Source of the DNA: Candidatus Chloroploca asiatica
GTDB taxonomy: Bacteria; Chloroflexota; Chloroflexia; Chloroflexales; Chloroflexaceae
Assembly: GCF_002532075.1 (NCBI RefSeq)
Contig: NZ_LYXE01000182.1
Coordinates: 62,001-126,000, forward strand
Length of the DNA: 64,000 nucleotides
Direction: 5' to 3'
Both the position numbers and the translations under genes were made by a program. Below the pieces are notes generated by a model. It saw only the letters and a list, made by a program, of their open reading frames with translations. It was not told the origin of the DNA and did not search any database. Positions 32,127-41,878 of this stretch are shown one piece after another (positions within the stretch are counted from its first letter, which is position 1; each line of letters starts with the position of its first letter).

Positions 32127-35100
32127 TCACTTCCACCCATGCGTTGCCTCGGTCACTACGCGGTAGTTGGCGTCGAGCGCGGGTTCCAGCAGCAGGATGG
32201 CGGCGATGCGCCGGGCGATGTCGCGGACTTCGCGGGCTTCGTCGATGCTGAGGCTGCGTCCGAGTAGCGGGCGTTCGCGGTAGCTGAGCCATTTTTTGAG
32301 TACTTGGTAGCCGCCGATGGTGTAGGCCCAGATGGTTGGCGGGATGTTGCGCCAGTAGACGCGGTCGTTCAGGTAGATGTCGAGCGTTGTTCCGCCGGCG
32401 GCGCTGCCGAGCGCGGGGTTGACTTCGCCCTCGTTGGCGGCGCGTTCGACGACGCGGCCTTTGCCGGGCATGGTGATGCCGCCGCGTCCGGCGTAGCCCC
32501 AGCCTGCGGTGAGGTCGAGGTCGCCGGCGCTCGGGTTGATCTGCCCGCCTCCGATGATGCTTAGGATGCCGATGGGGCGCAGTTCGTCACGGGGTGCGCC
32601 GCTGGTGACGCCGGGCACCGGGCGTTCGCTGTCGAGCAGCGCTGCGATCTGTCGCCCGAGTTCCGCTGAGGCGAGCAGTGCTGCGCTCGTGGCTGGCAGC
32701 GGGATGCGCGGCCAGTCTTGGCGCAGTGCATCAGCATTCGCAACGAGGTATTCCTTGGAATAACCAATGGCTAAGGCGTGCATCCATAAGAGATCGCTGG
32801 CGTGAGGATGGGCAATTCCGAGATCGGCAAGGTATTGAATGGCTTGAGCCGAGAGGTTGGATCGCTCTGCTTCATCGTGAACATCATCGAGAAAGCTATG
32901 CTGTTTGGCACCCCAACCCTGCATTTTCAACGGAAAACAATCGCTTCCAGGTCGAGTTAGATGACGATCAGCAAGATTATTGACGGTAAAAAATGGCGTA
33001 CCTTCATTCTGGCGCTCGGCTTTTTGGCGCGCTATGAGGAACTTGTTCCCTGCCTGAGCCGCAGCAAAGAGATCTGGCCGTTTTTCATCCAGTAATTTGG
33101 TCTTTGGATGCCAGTAGACAAAGCGGGTATCAAAAGGTTGATAGGTGTAGCGGACAATAAAGCCACTATTTTTGCCCAGTGGTAGCAACTCCTGGCGGGT
33201 TTGGGCAGCATTGTATCGTGCTGATGAGCGCATGATCGATGGCAGCATTGTCAGCAGCGAATCATTACTTCGTGATGGATCGAAGTACATGTTGAGCTTT
33301 GCTTCAAGGACTTCACGATCAATAGCGACTAGGTCGGCATCACGGCTTGTATTCACCCCTGGGGATGAAACAGGAAACAACTTAGGCAGCAGCGGCCAGC
33401 CCAGGTAATCAGCCTGTACCTGCGCTGGCTGGAAGGGGAAGCCCAGCGGCGCGGGCGGGTCAAGCAGTTGGTAGGCAGTGGTGGTGTCTGGTTGCGTGGC
33501 TGCGGTGTCCAATTCGGTGCGTTTTTCGCGGCCCCAGAAGTTGCGAAAGGCGATCGCTGCCTCTTTGGGCTGCGGTCCTCGACGCACCATCAGCGCAATC
33601 GCCGTGCCGACCTGAATGCCTTCGCGGTTGAAGTCGGTCGAGAAGACGCTGGGATCGGGTTGGCCGTCGGGCGTCAGCTTGCCGGTGCGGTACTTGTCGC
33701 CGTTGAGCGAGTCGATCCAAATCCGATCAAAGACCTCCAGGTAGCGCTCGCGCATGCCGGTGAACGAGAGTCCGTCGAGCCAGGAGTAGTTCGAGATGTA
33801 GCAGACGACGCCGCGCCGACTGGTTTCGACGATTTGGCGTTCGGCCATGCGAAAGAAGCGCACATAGAGGTCGTTGAGCCCCTGGCCCTGCGGTGCCGGG
33901 GCGCGCTTGGTCGTGCGATAGGCATGGGAGAGATCGCGCTCCTCTTCGATGCGCGCAATGCCGGCGTAGCCAGAGTAGGGCGGGTTGCCGAGGATGACCA
34001 GGATGGGCGCCCCACGCTTGATCTGCTCGGCCTGGTCGCGCTCGTCCTGGAGTTCGGGGAGACCGGGGAAGCGCAACTGGACGGCCTGCTTCGGATCGTC
34101 GGGCGGCTCCCAGCCGGTGAGCGCGTTGGTCAAGTAGACGCCGACGCGCTCGTCGTCGGCGAGTGGCGCACCGAGTTGCTGCAGCAGCAAGCCAATCTGG
34201 AGGTGAGCAACGACAAAAGGCGCCGGCAGCAACTCAAAGCCAAAGACCCGGCTCAGCGCGGCGCGCTTGACATCCTGGCCCAGCAGCGCATCCTCGCCCC
34301 TGGCGCGCAACGTCGCCGCAATCTGGCGCAGCACCTCGGCGACATACGCCCCGGTGCCGGTGCAAGGGTCGAGCACGATCACACTGGGGTCAGCCAGACC
34401 ATCGGCCACCCCCAACTCGTCGCGCAGGGCGGCATCAACGCGGGCGACCATATAACGCACCACCTCGGGCGGCGTATACCAGACCCCCAGATCCTTGCGT
34501 AGCTCGGGGTCAAAGGCTTCGAGAAAGGGCTCGTAGAAGTACTGCACGGCGTGGCCGGTATCGAAGCGAGCGAAAAACGCGCCCCGCTCGACCCGATTGA
34601 GCGCCGCGCCGGTCCAGTCCAGCACCTCCATCAGACCAAGCGGCCTGAGGCGCTGAGGCGTCGAAATCTGGCTAAAGAGCGCCTGGAGCACCGGGACGTG
34701 CAGGTAGTACTGCGCCAGACGCCAATCGAAGCTATCGCTGCGCTCAGGATCCTCGTGGTGCCAGAGCACCCAGGCCGAGAAGACGCCATAAAAGAGCGTC
34801 TGGATCAGCGTCGAGCGAAAGAAATGGTCGCCGCGCTGCTCGTTGAAGCTAATGCCAAGCGCCTCCTCCAGCGCCTTGCGCACCTGCCGCAGGGCAGGCA
34901 ACTGCGAATGCTCAACGCGCATCCGGGCATCGCGGGCATACGAGGCGAGGAACCAAGCCACATCGGCGGGGCTCGTCAGCGGGGCGGCAGCAAGCAACAC
35001 CCGCTTGAGATACTCAACCAAACGCTCGCGGTGGGTCGCGGCAAACGCCACCGGATCAGCGACCTGCGCCCAGAACTCCGCCTCGTTCGCCGCGAGGCGA

Positions 35101-35522
35101 TAACGCTCCTGGGGCAGCGGGCGACCGTGGGCATCGCGCCCAACGAGCACAAAATCGCGATAATTCGTCACCAGCACCTGACCATACCCGTCGAGGTACT
35201 TCTGAACCTGCGGACTACGGGCAATCGTCGTCACATCATCGCCGGCCCCCTTCACCTCAAGCACCCCACGGGCAGGCAGCGGCGCGGGAAAAGCATCGGA
35301 AGGCGCGTGACGACCAATCTGATCAGCGGTAAAAAGACCGCCATCAGGGATGCCCGCACCGCGATTCTTCAGCGTAAGGACACAGCGCACCCGCGGACGC
35401 AACTCAGCGCCGACCGCATTGAGCAGCGTGCTAAGCGCCGGATAAAACGACGTCTCTTTGACCGCAGAGCCAGAAGAGCGAATATCACGGAGATCGCGGA
35501 GATAGGTGGCAACGATATCCAT
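32127..35522 (-). CDS. Single-chain restriction-modification enzyme (nuclease, adenine methylase and specificity, type ISP/IIG-like)
   Basis: 1131 residues from the ATG at 35522, with GAGG upstream. The N-terminus carries a PD-(D/E)xK-type nuclease pattern: E23 in KETSFYPAL, P59-D60 in GAGIPDGG and E89-V-K91 in GVLEVKG. Residues about 350-560 are a gamma-class N6-adenine methylase: motif I VLDPCTGTGAYVAEVL (about 383-398) and catalytic NPPY in ILGNPPYSGYAG (about 515). The C-terminal half resembles the type ISP specificity region (PFDTRFVYWHPKTKLLDEKR, IYLNDRVYWRNIPPTIWAYT, GYQVLKKWLSYRE). There is no helicase, unlike LlaBIII-type ISP enzymes, so it should cut near its site without translocation. 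No separate restriction subunit lies nearby. Confidence 0.85.
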   Translation of the reverse strand: MDIVATYLRDLRDIRSSGSAVKETSFYPALSTLLNAVGAELRPRVRCVLTLKNRGAGIPDGGLFTADQIGRHAPSDAFPAPLPARGVLEVKGAGDDVTTIARSPQVQKYLDGYGQVLVTNYRDFVLVGRDAHGRPLPQERYRLAANEAEFWAQVADPVAFAATHRERLVEYLKRVLLAAAPLTSPADVAWFLASYARDARMRVEHSQLPALRQVRKALEEALGISFNEQRGDHFFRSTLIQTLFYGVFSAWVLWHHEDPERSDSFDWRLAQYYLHVPVLQALFSQISTPQRLRPLGLMEVLDWTGAALNRVERGAFFARFDTGHAVQYFYEPFLEAFDPELRKDLGVWYTPPEVVRYMVARVDAALRDELGVADGLADPSVIVLDPCTGTGAYVAEVLRQIAATLRARGEDALLGQDVKRAALSRVFGFELLPAPFVVAHLQIGLLLQQLGAPLADDERVGVYLTNALTGWEPPDDPKQAVQLRFPGLPELQDERDQAEQIKRGAPILVILGNPPYSGYAGIARIEEERDLSHAYRTTKRAPAPQGQGLNDLYVRFFRMAERQIVETSRRGVVCYISNYSWLDGLSFTGMRERYLEVFDRIWIDSLNGDKYRTGKLTPDGQPDPSVFSTDFNREGIQVGTAIALMVRRGPQPKEAAIAFRNFWGREKRTELDTAATQPDTTTAYQLLDPPAPLGFPFQPAQVQADYLGWPLLPKLFPVSSPGVNTSRDADLVAIDREVLEAKLNMYFDPSRSNDSLLTMLPSIMRSSARYNAAQTRQELLPLGKNSGFIVRYTYQPFDTRFVYWHPKTKLLDEKRPDLFAAAQAGNKFLIARQKAERQNEGTPFFTVNNLADRHLTRPGSDCFPLKMQGWGAKQHSFLDDVHDEAERSNLSAQAIQYLADLGIAHPHASDLLWMHALAIGYSKEYLVANADALRQDWPRIPLPATSAALLASAELGRQIAALLDSERPVPGVTSGAPRDELRPIGILSIIGGGQINPSAGDLDLTAGWGYAGRGGITMPGKGRVVERAANEGEVNPALGSAAGGTTLDIYLNDRVYWRNIPPTIWAYTIGGYQVLKKWLSYRERPLLGRSLSIDEAREVRDIARRIAAILLLEPALDANYRVVTEATHGWK

Positions 35523-35704
35523 GCACGGCCTCGGGGACACAGTGCGACGCCTTGCTGCCAAGCGCGCCGGGAGCGGCGATCGATGGTGTTTCTGATGGCA
35601 AGTATAGCATACCCCGTTTTTGACGCAACGCTGCCTGGGGGCGCAGCTCGCTCCGGGCGGGCCATGGGTTGCGGCGCCCCTACACCCGGCCTGGTACCTG
35701 CTCC

Positions 35705-35733
35705 TTGCGGCCCCTCTTAAGAACGTGTATACT
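35705..35733 (+). promoter_or_regulatory. Predicted sigma-A promoter
   Basis: TTGCGG (35705-35710), a 17-base spacer and TATACT (35728-35733), giving a start near 35740 and a leader of about 60 bases for the sugar-nucleotide gene at 35799. Confidence 0.6.
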
Positions 35734-35798
35734 TCAGATACGGCAATCCTGCCGTCCGCATAACCTCGCAGAGTAACGGAATAGCCTGTGGAGGAGCC

Positions 35799-38297
35799 AT
35801 GAAAGCCGTCGTCATGGCAGGTGGCGAAGGCACCCGCCTGCGACCTCTGACCATTAATCGCCCCAAACCGATGGTCTCACTGGTAGATCGTCCGGTGATT
35901 CAGCATATTATCGAACTCCTCAAAATCCACGGCATTACCGATATTATCATTACGGTTCAATACCTCGCCAATGCAATTCAGGATTATTATGGCGATGGCA
36001 GCGCCTATGGCGTGAATATTACGTATTCACTCGAGGAGATGCCGCTTGGTACGGCTGGGAGCGTGAAGCATGCGGAGCATCTGCTTGACGAGCCTTTTCT
36101 GGTTATTTCTGGCGATGCGTTGACTGATTTCAATCTAACGAAGATTATTGACCATCATTTCACAACAAAATCACAAGCAACTATCACGCTGTATCGCGTT
36201 GACAACCCACTTGATTATGGGGTAGTGATTATTGATGAAGATGGCAATGTCCGCCAGTTTCTGGAAAAGCCGAGCTGGGGTGAAGTCTTTTCCGATACCG
36301 TCAATACCGGCGTCTATGTGCTTGATCCGTCGGTGCTGGCCTATATCGAACGCGGCAAACCATCGGACTGGTCAAAAGATGTCTTCCCGCACATGATCGA
36401 GCGTGGCGACCGCATTCAGGGCTTTGTGACGCAGGGCTATTGGACGGATGTTGGCACGATCGAAGAGTATATGCGCGCATGTGGCGATTACCTTGGTGGT
36501 AAAGTCAATCTGCCGCGTCTCGGGCACAATATTGGTGGTGATGTCTGGGTTGATGGCGACGCCGAAATAGCCCCTGATGCACAGCTTCATGGGCCGATCT
36601 ATCTTGGACATGGGGCGAAGATCAAGGGCGGGGTGATCATTCATGGTCCCTCGGTGATCCGTGATTATACGATTATTGACACACGGGCCAATATTGATCG
36701 TTCGATCATCTGGCGCAATTCGTATGTTGGGGAACGTGCCGAGTTGCGGGGCGCGATTGTCTTGCGCCAGTCCAATATTCGGCAACGGGCGATGCTCTTT
36801 GAAGGGGTCGTGATTGGTGATGGCGTGCAGATCGGGGCCGGGGCGGTGATCCAGCCCAATGTGAAGATCTGGCCGAGCAAAGAGGTTGACGAGGGTGCGA
36901 CGGTAAGCAGTAGCATTATCTGGGGCAGCCAGGGTCGTCGCGTGCTCTTTGGGCGCTATGGTGTGACCGGTCTAGTTAATATCGAGATCACTCCTGAATT
37001 ATGCGCCAAACTTGGTGCTGCGTTTGGTGCTACTTTGACCCGTGGTTCGATGGTGACGATCAACCGTGATGCGCACTACACCCCCCGGATGCTCAAACGG
37101 GCGATTGTCGCCGGGCTACCTTCGGCAGGGATTAATGTCTGTGACCTGCAAAACGTGCCCATCCCGGTGGCGCGTTATTACACCCGGGCGATCAATGCCT
37201 CTGGCGGCATCCATGTGCGGCTCTCCCCTTATGATAACCGGGTCGTTGAGGTCAAGTTCTTTGATGAGCATGGCCTCGATATTGCGTCAACCGTCGAGCG
37301 CAAAATTGAAAATACCTTCTTTCGTGAAGATTTTCGCCGGGCCTATCTTGATGAGATCGGACGGATTCGCTATGGCGACGCCATTGCCTCAACCTATACC
37401 TCTGCTTTTCTCAAGGCGCTGCGGCCTGATGCGCTCGAGATGATCGGGCGGAGTTTTCATCTGGTCATTGACTATGCCAATACCAGCGCCAGTATGGTTC
37501 TCTCGCCAATGCTGCGGCGCTATCGGGTTGACTCGGTTGAGTTGAATGTCAATCCCGATGAGCAGATGGTCTTTCAAACAACGGCGCAGTTTGAGGCAGC
37601 GGTGCAGCGTTTGACCCAGATTACGCCGATTGTCGGGGCGAGCATGGGGGTGCGGCTCGATAGTGGCGGCGAGAAGATTTTCCTCGTTGATGATAAGGGG
37701 GTGCGGCTGCATCCCTTGCGCGCCCTGGCGGCTGTTACCGCGATGGCTATGCAGGCCCACGGTGGGGGGACGGTCGCCGTGCCAGTGACGGCACCGCGCG
37801 CCTTCGAGAAGATTGCCGAACGGTATGGGGGGCGCATTCTGCGAACGCGGGCGACGATGGGGGCCTTGATGCAGACTGCCTCGCAGCAACCCAATCTGCT
37901 GATGCTTGGCGATGGCACCGGGGGCTATATCTTCCCTGCGTTTTATCCGATTACCGACGGTATGTTCGCGATTGTTAAACTCATGGAACTGTTGACGCTC
38001 ACCGAGGCGCGCCTCAGTGCGGTGCTCGCCGAGTTGCCACCCTATTACATGGCCCAGAGTCGCGTCCCGTGTCGCTGGGAATCGAAGGGCAAGGTGATGC
38101 GCATTCTCAATGAGCAGTACGCCGAACGCCGCGCCGAGCAGGTTGATGGCATTAAAATCGATCTCGGCAACGAGTGGGTGCTGATCTTGCCTGACCCCGA
38201 TGGGCCTTTTTTCCACGTTATCGCCGAAGGCTACAACGAAGAACAGGCCCGCGTCCTGGTCGAGAAGTATACGGGCCTGGTGACCAGTTTGCAGTAA
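35799..38297 (+). CDS. NDP-sugar pyrophosphorylase fused to a phosphomannomutase/phosphoglucomutase domain
   Basis: 832 residues with a GGAGGAG ribosome site. Residues 1-235 are a nucleotidyltransferase: [20 protein letters not shown] (3-22), then PKPM, the metal-binding aspartate in [11 protein letters not shown] and the sugar-binding [19 protein letters not shown]. Residues 245-360 form a left-handed beta-helix of hexapeptide repeats ([20 protein letters not shown]). From about 380 to the end lie the phosphohexomutase domains. The usual TASHNP phosphoserine loop is replaced by [11 protein letters not shown], and [17 protein letters not shown] is the metal-loop region. Such fusions are annotated as mannose-1-phosphate guanylyltransferase/phosphomannomutase and would make GDP-mannose or a related donor. 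The altered phosphoserine loop makes mutase activity uncertain. Confidence 0.9.
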   Translation: MKAVVMAGGEGTRLRPLTINRPKPMVSLVDRPVIQHIIELLKIHGITDIIITVQYLANAIQDYYGDGSAYGVNITYSLEEMPLGTAGSVKHAEHLLDEPFLVISGDALTDFNLTKIIDHHFTTKSQATITLYRVDNPLDYGVVIIDEDGNVRQFLEKPSWGEVFSDTVNTGVYVLDPSVLAYIERGKPSDWSKDVFPHMIERGDRIQGFVTQGYWTDVGTIEEYMRACGDYLGGKVNLPRLGHNIGGDVWVDGDAEIAPDAQLHGPIYLGHGAKIKGGVIIHGPSVIRDYTIIDTRANIDRSIIWRNSYVGERAELRGAIVLRQSNIRQRAMLFEGVVIGDGVQIGAGAVIQPNVKIWPSKEVDEGATVSSSIIWGSQGRRVLFGRYGVTGLVNIEITPELCAKLGAAFGATLTRGSMVTINRDAHYTPRMLKRAIVAGLPSAGINVCDLQNVPIPVARYYTRAINASGGIHVRLSPYDNRVVEVKFFDEHGLDIASTVERKIENTFFREDFRRAYLDEIGRIRYGDAIASTYTSAFLKALRPDALEMIGRSFHLVIDYANTSASMVLSPMLRRYRVDSVELNVNPDEQMVFQTTAQFEAAVQRLTQITPIVGASMGVRLDSGGEKIFLVDDKGVRLHPLRALAAVTAMAMQAHGGGTVAVPVTAPRAFEKIAERYGGRILRTRATMGALMQTASQQPNLLMLGDGTGGYIFPAFYPITDGMFAIVKLMELLTLTEARLSAVLAELPPYYMAQSRVPCRWESKGKVMRILNEQYAERRAEQVDGIKIDLGNEWVLILPDPDGPFFHVIAEGYNEEQARVLVEKYTGLVTSLQ

Positions 38298-38304
38298 TGA
38301 CGCC

Positions 38305-38354
38305 TTGCTTCGCACAAAAAAGCCAGCTTCGGCTGGCTTTTTTGTGCGAAGCAA
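38305..38354. terminator. Bidirectional hairpin terminator, 23-bp stem with UUCG loop
   Basis: A perfect stem (38305-38327 with 38332-38354) closed by a TTCG tetraloop on a C-G pair, between convergent genes. It contains A6/T6 runs, so it fits intrinsic termination on both strands. Confidence 0.85.
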
Positions 38355-38360
38355 GCAATG

Positions 38361-38795
38361 TTAATCAACTTCTCCAGGCAACCGGGTCGTCTGGCCTTCG
38401 TACAGGGCCGGGCCTTCGCTGGCGATGGGCAGTCGGATAATTTCGAGGTCGCCAAAGATGGTGGTGACATTGAGGTTGAGGCGTACTGAGGCGGTGTCGT
38501 AATTTTCGCTGATGTAGTCGGCCCCGCCACTTGCGCGGTCGTTACTGCTGATCTGTTCGACCTCGACATCGCCAAACAGTGCAAAGCCGTCGATCTTCAG
38601 GCCGACATCCTCCGAGAGACGCAACTGGACATCCCCAAAGATAGTCAACACGCGCATGGTATGCTCGCCATACTCAGCCGGTTTGCGCACGAGGTTTAAC
38701 CGCACATCCCCAAAGATCGTCGAGATATCTTCCTCTTCAAAACGCCCCGAGCGATGCGTCCGGTTGATATCGTGAAAAATGGTCAAACGAGCCAT
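38361..38795 (-). CDS. LiaF/YvqF-like cell-envelope response domain protein
   Basis: 144 residues. The protein is made of repeated beta units with the core IFGD: ISTIFGDVRLNL, VLTIFGDVQLRL, GFALFGDVEVEQ and VTTIFGDLEIIRL. That is the solenoid pattern of the LiaF C-terminal (cell wall-active antibiotics response) domain and also resembles bactofilin repeats. No membrane helix is present, unlike full-length LiaF, so it is a soluble stand-alone domain. In Firmicutes LiaF restrains the LiaRS envelope-stress system; no liaRS genes are nearby. Confidence 0.75.
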   Translation of the reverse strand: MARLTIFHDINRTHRSGRFEEEDISTIFGDVRLNLVRKPAEYGEHTMRVLTIFGDVQLRLSEDVGLKIDGFALFGDVEVEQISSNDRASGGADYISENYDTASVRLNLNVTTIFGDLEIIRLPIASEGPALYEGQTTRLPGEVD

Positions 38796-38880
38796 GGCTA
38801 TTCCTCCCTTATTTCCTCAAACCTAGATGATGCGACGCTTGCGAGGAAGGTTTTGTTGCACGAGAATTCCCTGACTACCT

Positions 38881-38919
38881 GGCTGAGAAAAAGTCCGCGT
38901 AGCGGACTTTTTCTCAGCC
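38881..38919. other. Perfect 18-bp hairpin in a divergent intergenic region
   Basis: Stem 38881-38898 with 38902-38919, GTA loop, A5/T5 runs. It lies between the 5' ends of the LiaF-like gene (minus) and the EEP gene (plus). An extended -10 (TGC TATAGT at 38930-38938) for the plus gene follows 11 bases later. Confidence 0.65.
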
Positions 38920-38982
38920 GATGAGGATCTGCTATAGTATAGGGGCTAGTAGCAAGAACTAAAACCGATTGGTCAGACGAGG

Positions 38983-40032
38983 ATGGCAGTGCAACGGCAG
39001 AAACAACGACAACGTGTGCTTGATGGTTTGCTGGCGCTCTACCCAGTAGGGCTGATCGGGTTGACCCTGGTTGCGCTGGTGGCGCCGCAGCGCACCGGGC
39101 TCATGGCGTTGACCCAGGTCTTTGCGCATTTTCTGTTTCTTCCGTTGCTGCTGTTGCTGCCGCTGGCGGTGCTGGTGCGCCTGTCACTCCTCCGGTTCGC
39201 CCTGGGAGCGGCGCTCGCAGTCTTTTTGATCGTCTATCCGCCTGCCTTCCATGTCGGTTCTGCACCACCTCCCGCCGCAACGGGCGTACAGGTGCGCATC
39301 ATGACCTGGAATCTTTTTTATGGGCGGGTATCGGCGGCGCAATTGCAGGCACGCCTAGAGACGTATGAGCCCGATATCGTGCTGGTGCAAGAGATGCTCG
39401 GTGAGGGCTTTGTGGTGAGCGAGTGGCTGACGACGCAGTATCCTTATCACTTGATCGGCTCGTATGCGACGGCACCAGGGATGGCGATCTTTAGCCGCTA
39501 CCCCATCGTTGAGGCGTCGGTGCCGCAATTCGCTGAGGCTCACTGGGATATGCCGCGGATCATTTGGGCGCGTCTGGACATCGAGGAGCATACGCTGAGC
39601 GTAGTCAATGCGCATCCTATTCCTCCACGAACCTTTGGCACCAACTGTGCGGTGCTGCGTTGTTATAATCAAGGGCCACGTGATGCCCAAATTGTTGATC
39701 TCCGTCGTTTTGTTGATGAGATCCGGGCGCAAATGGGCGATCCGCTGATCCTTGGTGGCGATATGAATGTGACGGAACGCGAAGAGGCTTATTTCGATCT
39801 GGCGCACGGGTTGGTTGATGTGCATCGGGCGGTTGGCCGTGGCTTTGGGGCTTCGTGGCGGCCAGGTATGCTGCAGGTGCCGTTTGGCTTGCTGCGCATT
39901 GACTATTTCTTTACCGCACCGGGTGTGCGTCCACTCAAGGTGATGACTGATTGTCGATGGTATGGCAGCGACCATTGTGTGCTGGTTGGGGATTTTGGGA
40001 TTGAAGAGCGAGGGATAGTAGGAAAGCCGTGA
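38983..40032 (+). CDS. Membrane-anchored endonuclease/exonuclease/phosphatase family protein
   Basis: 349 residues. Three hydrophobic segments fill residues 12-95, then an EEP-fold catalytic domain follows: MTWNLFYGRV (asparagine of motif 1), IVLVQEMLGEG (catalytic glutamate), VVNAHPIPPR (histidine), LILGGDMNVTE (GGDxN), and SDHCVLVGDF (terminal D-H pair). All catalytic positions of Mg-dependent phosphodiesterases are present. The domain would face outward if the third helix ends outside. Substrates of this superfamily range from DNA to sphingomyelin and phosphoinositides and cannot be guessed. The TGA overlaps the start of the next gene. Confidence 0.85.
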   Translation: MAVQRQKQRQRVLDGLLALYPVGLIGLTLVALVAPQRTGLMALTQVFAHFLFLPLLLLLPLAVLVRLSLLRFALGAALAVFLIVYPPAFHVGSAPPPAATGVQVRIMTWNLFYGRVSAAQLQARLETYEPDIVLVQEMLGEGFVVSEWLTTQYPYHLIGSYATAPGMAIFSRYPIVEASVPQFAEAHWDMPRIIWARLDIEEHTLSVVNAHPIPPRTFGTNCAVLRCYNQGPRDAQIVDLRRFVDEIRAQMGDPLILGGDMNVTEREEAYFDLAHGLVDVHRAVGRGFGASWRPGMLQVPFGLLRIDYFFTAPGVRPLKVMTDCRWYGSDHCVLVGDFGIEERGIVGKP

Positions 40033-40451
40033 TGCAATTGCCCTTTTTTGTCTATGGGACGCTCAAGCCGGGCGAGTCGAATTATGCGCGCTATTTGGTG
40101 GGCCAAACGATTGCGGAAGTGCCTGCATGGCTTGATCAGGGGACGCTCTTTACCGAAGGACCGTACCCGTTTCTGGTGTGTGAACCCGATCTCGCCCGCC
40201 CTGAGGAACGGGTGTTTGGGACGTTGATGACGTTACGCTCCTCGGTCTATGCGTTGGTGCTCCAGGATCTTGATCGGCTCGAAGGATATGTTGTGGGTGG
40301 CACCCAGAATCTCTACGAGCGTATTACGATGGACGTACAGACCGAGCACGGCCCCTTTCGCGCCTGGGTCTATGTTGTCGGCACCCAGATGCTGGCGCAG
40401 ATTCGGGCCGGGAATCTGCATAAAATCCCTGGGGGCAACTGGACATCATAA
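40032..40451 (+). CDS. Gamma-glutamylcyclotransferase-like protein
   Basis: 139 residues from the ATG at 40032 (a GTG three bases earlier overlaps the preceding stop and is equally possible), with an AGGAAAG site. It has the GGCT/AIG2 fold: the substrate-binding loop FFVYGTLKPGESNY at the N-terminus, the strand RVFGTLMTL, the catalytic glutamate region LQDLDRLEGY and the end WVYVVG. The YGTLKPG loop and the glutamate in DRLEGY are diagnostic. Members cleave gamma-glutamylamines or gamma-glutamyl peptides to 5-oxoproline. It is translationally coupled to the EEP gene. Confidence 0.88.
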   Translation: MQLPFFVYGTLKPGESNYARYLVGQTIAEVPAWLDQGTLFTEGPYPFLVCEPDLARPEERVFGTLMTLRSSVYALVLQDLDRLEGYVVGGTQNLYERITMDVQTEHGPFRAWVYVVGTQMLAQIRAGNLHKIPGGNWTS

Positions 40452-40505
40452 AATATGTCAGGTGTCAGAAGCCAGCTTTGCTGGCTTCTGACACCTGACA
40501 TATTT
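40451..40505. terminator. Bidirectional hairpin terminator, 26-bp stem
   Basis: A perfect stem (40451-40476 with 40480-40505) and TTT loop, between the convergent cyclotransferase and M14 peptidase genes; the left arm begins inside the TAA stop. Confidence 0.8.
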
Positions 40506-40516
40506 ATGGAAGAGAC

Positions 40517-41875
40517 TTACCGTGGCATGTGACGGGCAGGCAGGGCCAGGTGCTCAAGGGTTGCTTCACGCAGGCCGAGTGGTTCGAGGCGAACGCTGCC
40601 GTCTTCCGGGGCGTAGGCGAAGATCGCCCGTTCAAAGTATTGGATCGTGCGCGCTTGCCCATCGGCGGTAATGGTGCGAAACTCTTCCGAGAGCGGCAAC
40701 CCAAAGGCCATCAAGCCCCCTTCGCGTTGCCAGAAAGCGCGAAAGGCATCACGCAGGCGGTGGCCTGTCTCGGGGAAGACGAGGGCGTCGCCGGCTTCGG
40801 TCAGGGGCACAAGGGCGTCGGCGCCGCCATAGGCCCGACTCGTGGCGGCACGGCTGCCAAGGGGTGCTGGTTGCACATACCAGATCGTGTCACGTTGCTC
40901 GTTGTCGATCACGAGTTCAACTGTGGCAAAGCGCTGCCGTATCTGGTCGGCAGTCTGCCGCGCCGGACCCTGCGGCACGCCAAATTGAGCCTCGCCCCCG
41001 AGCGCACGCCAGTAGCGGTAAATGGGAGCGGGGATCGTTTCGCCAGCTACCTCGCCATCCTCGGGTAACGGCAACAGATTGTCGGGATCTTCTAGCACCG
41101 CCAGCAGACCTGCGAGATTCTGGGGGAATTCGCTGTCGGTACCAGTGATCAATTCGGGGGTGATCGCGGCAATGCCCATGCTCCCGGCCCAGTCGTGCAT
41201 GCCCCCGGTGATAGCGTAGAGCGGCCAGTAGCGGCTGTAGAGATAGCCGGCGGCATTGGCGTACCGTTCGGCCATCGCGATCGAAGGGGCGTGTTCACAC
41301 GAGGCGGGAAAGACCAGGCCGGCATTGGAGTGGAGAAAGATCGCCCCGGCTGCATCGAGGAGAAACGCACGCAAAAGGCGTACCTCGACCTGCGAGTCGG
41401 GATACGGTCCGCCGGTCTCGGCGATCAGCCCATACGCCCCAAAGACCGTTTGGCGCCAATCATTGTCGGGGCAAGCGTCGAGGTTGGTATTCATGTTGCG
41501 GTTGAGGTCAACCCCGGCCGCATCAAACCGCCAGCCGAGCGCAAGCCCATCGGGGTTGATCGAAGGAATGAGAAAGAGGCGCACCGACGATGGAACGAGC
41601 TCGGGATTGGCGGCAAGATGGGCGATCAATTCATTCGTCAGGCGATAGGTATTCGCCTCGGGTCCGCCATGCGTATTGCCGACCACCACGAGCTTGCGCG
41701 GCCCGTTACCGAACTGCACGGCCTCGATTGGGCGCCCCTGGGCTGATAAACCCAGGACAAAACGACGCTCGGACTGCTGCGGTGGGGTTGCCTGAGCTAA
41801 CGGCTGCCATGCGAGCAGAGGACTGGACAGCACCGTCAGCCAGAGCGTGGTAAGAACAAGCACAAAGAACTGCAA
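40517..41875 (-). CDS. Secreted M14-family zinc carboxypeptidase-like protein
   Basis: 452 residues with a signal peptide (FVLVLTTLWLTVLSSPLLAW). The zinc carboxypeptidase domain spans about 38-270: the HxxE motif in VVGNTHGGPEANTYRL, IPSINPDGLALGWRFDAAGV and DLNRNMNTN (substrate-binding Arg and Asn), the third zinc ligand in AIFLHSNAG, and the catalytic glutamate in AAITPELI. After about 290 a second domain follows that is rich in WYVQPA-, FGLPLSEEF- and RTIQYFERAIF-type motifs, as in secreted Chloroflexi proteins that recognise cell wall or peptide. It is followed 3 bases upstream by a TerB gene with which it is probably co-transcribed. Confidence 0.85.
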   Translation of the reverse strand: MQFFVLVLTTLWLTVLSSPLLAWQPLAQATPPQQSERRFVLGLSAQGRPIEAVQFGNGPRKLVVVGNTHGGPEANTYRLTNELIAHLAANPELVPSSVRLFLIPSINPDGLALGWRFDAAGVDLNRNMNTNLDACPDNDWRQTVFGAYGLIAETGGPYPDSQVEVRLLRAFLLDAAGAIFLHSNAGLVFPASCEHAPSIAMAERYANAAGYLYSRYWPLYAITGGMHDWAGSMGIAAITPELITGTDSEFPQNLAGLLAVLEDPDNLLPLPEDGEVAGETIPAPIYRYWRALGGEAQFGVPQGPARQTADQIRQRFATVELVIDNEQRDTIWYVQPAPLGSRAATSRAYGGADALVPLTEAGDALVFPETGHRLRDAFRAFWQREGGLMAFGLPLSEEFRTITADGQARTIQYFERAIFAYAPEDGSVRLEPLGLREATLEHLALPARHMPR

Positions 41876-41878
41876 CGT

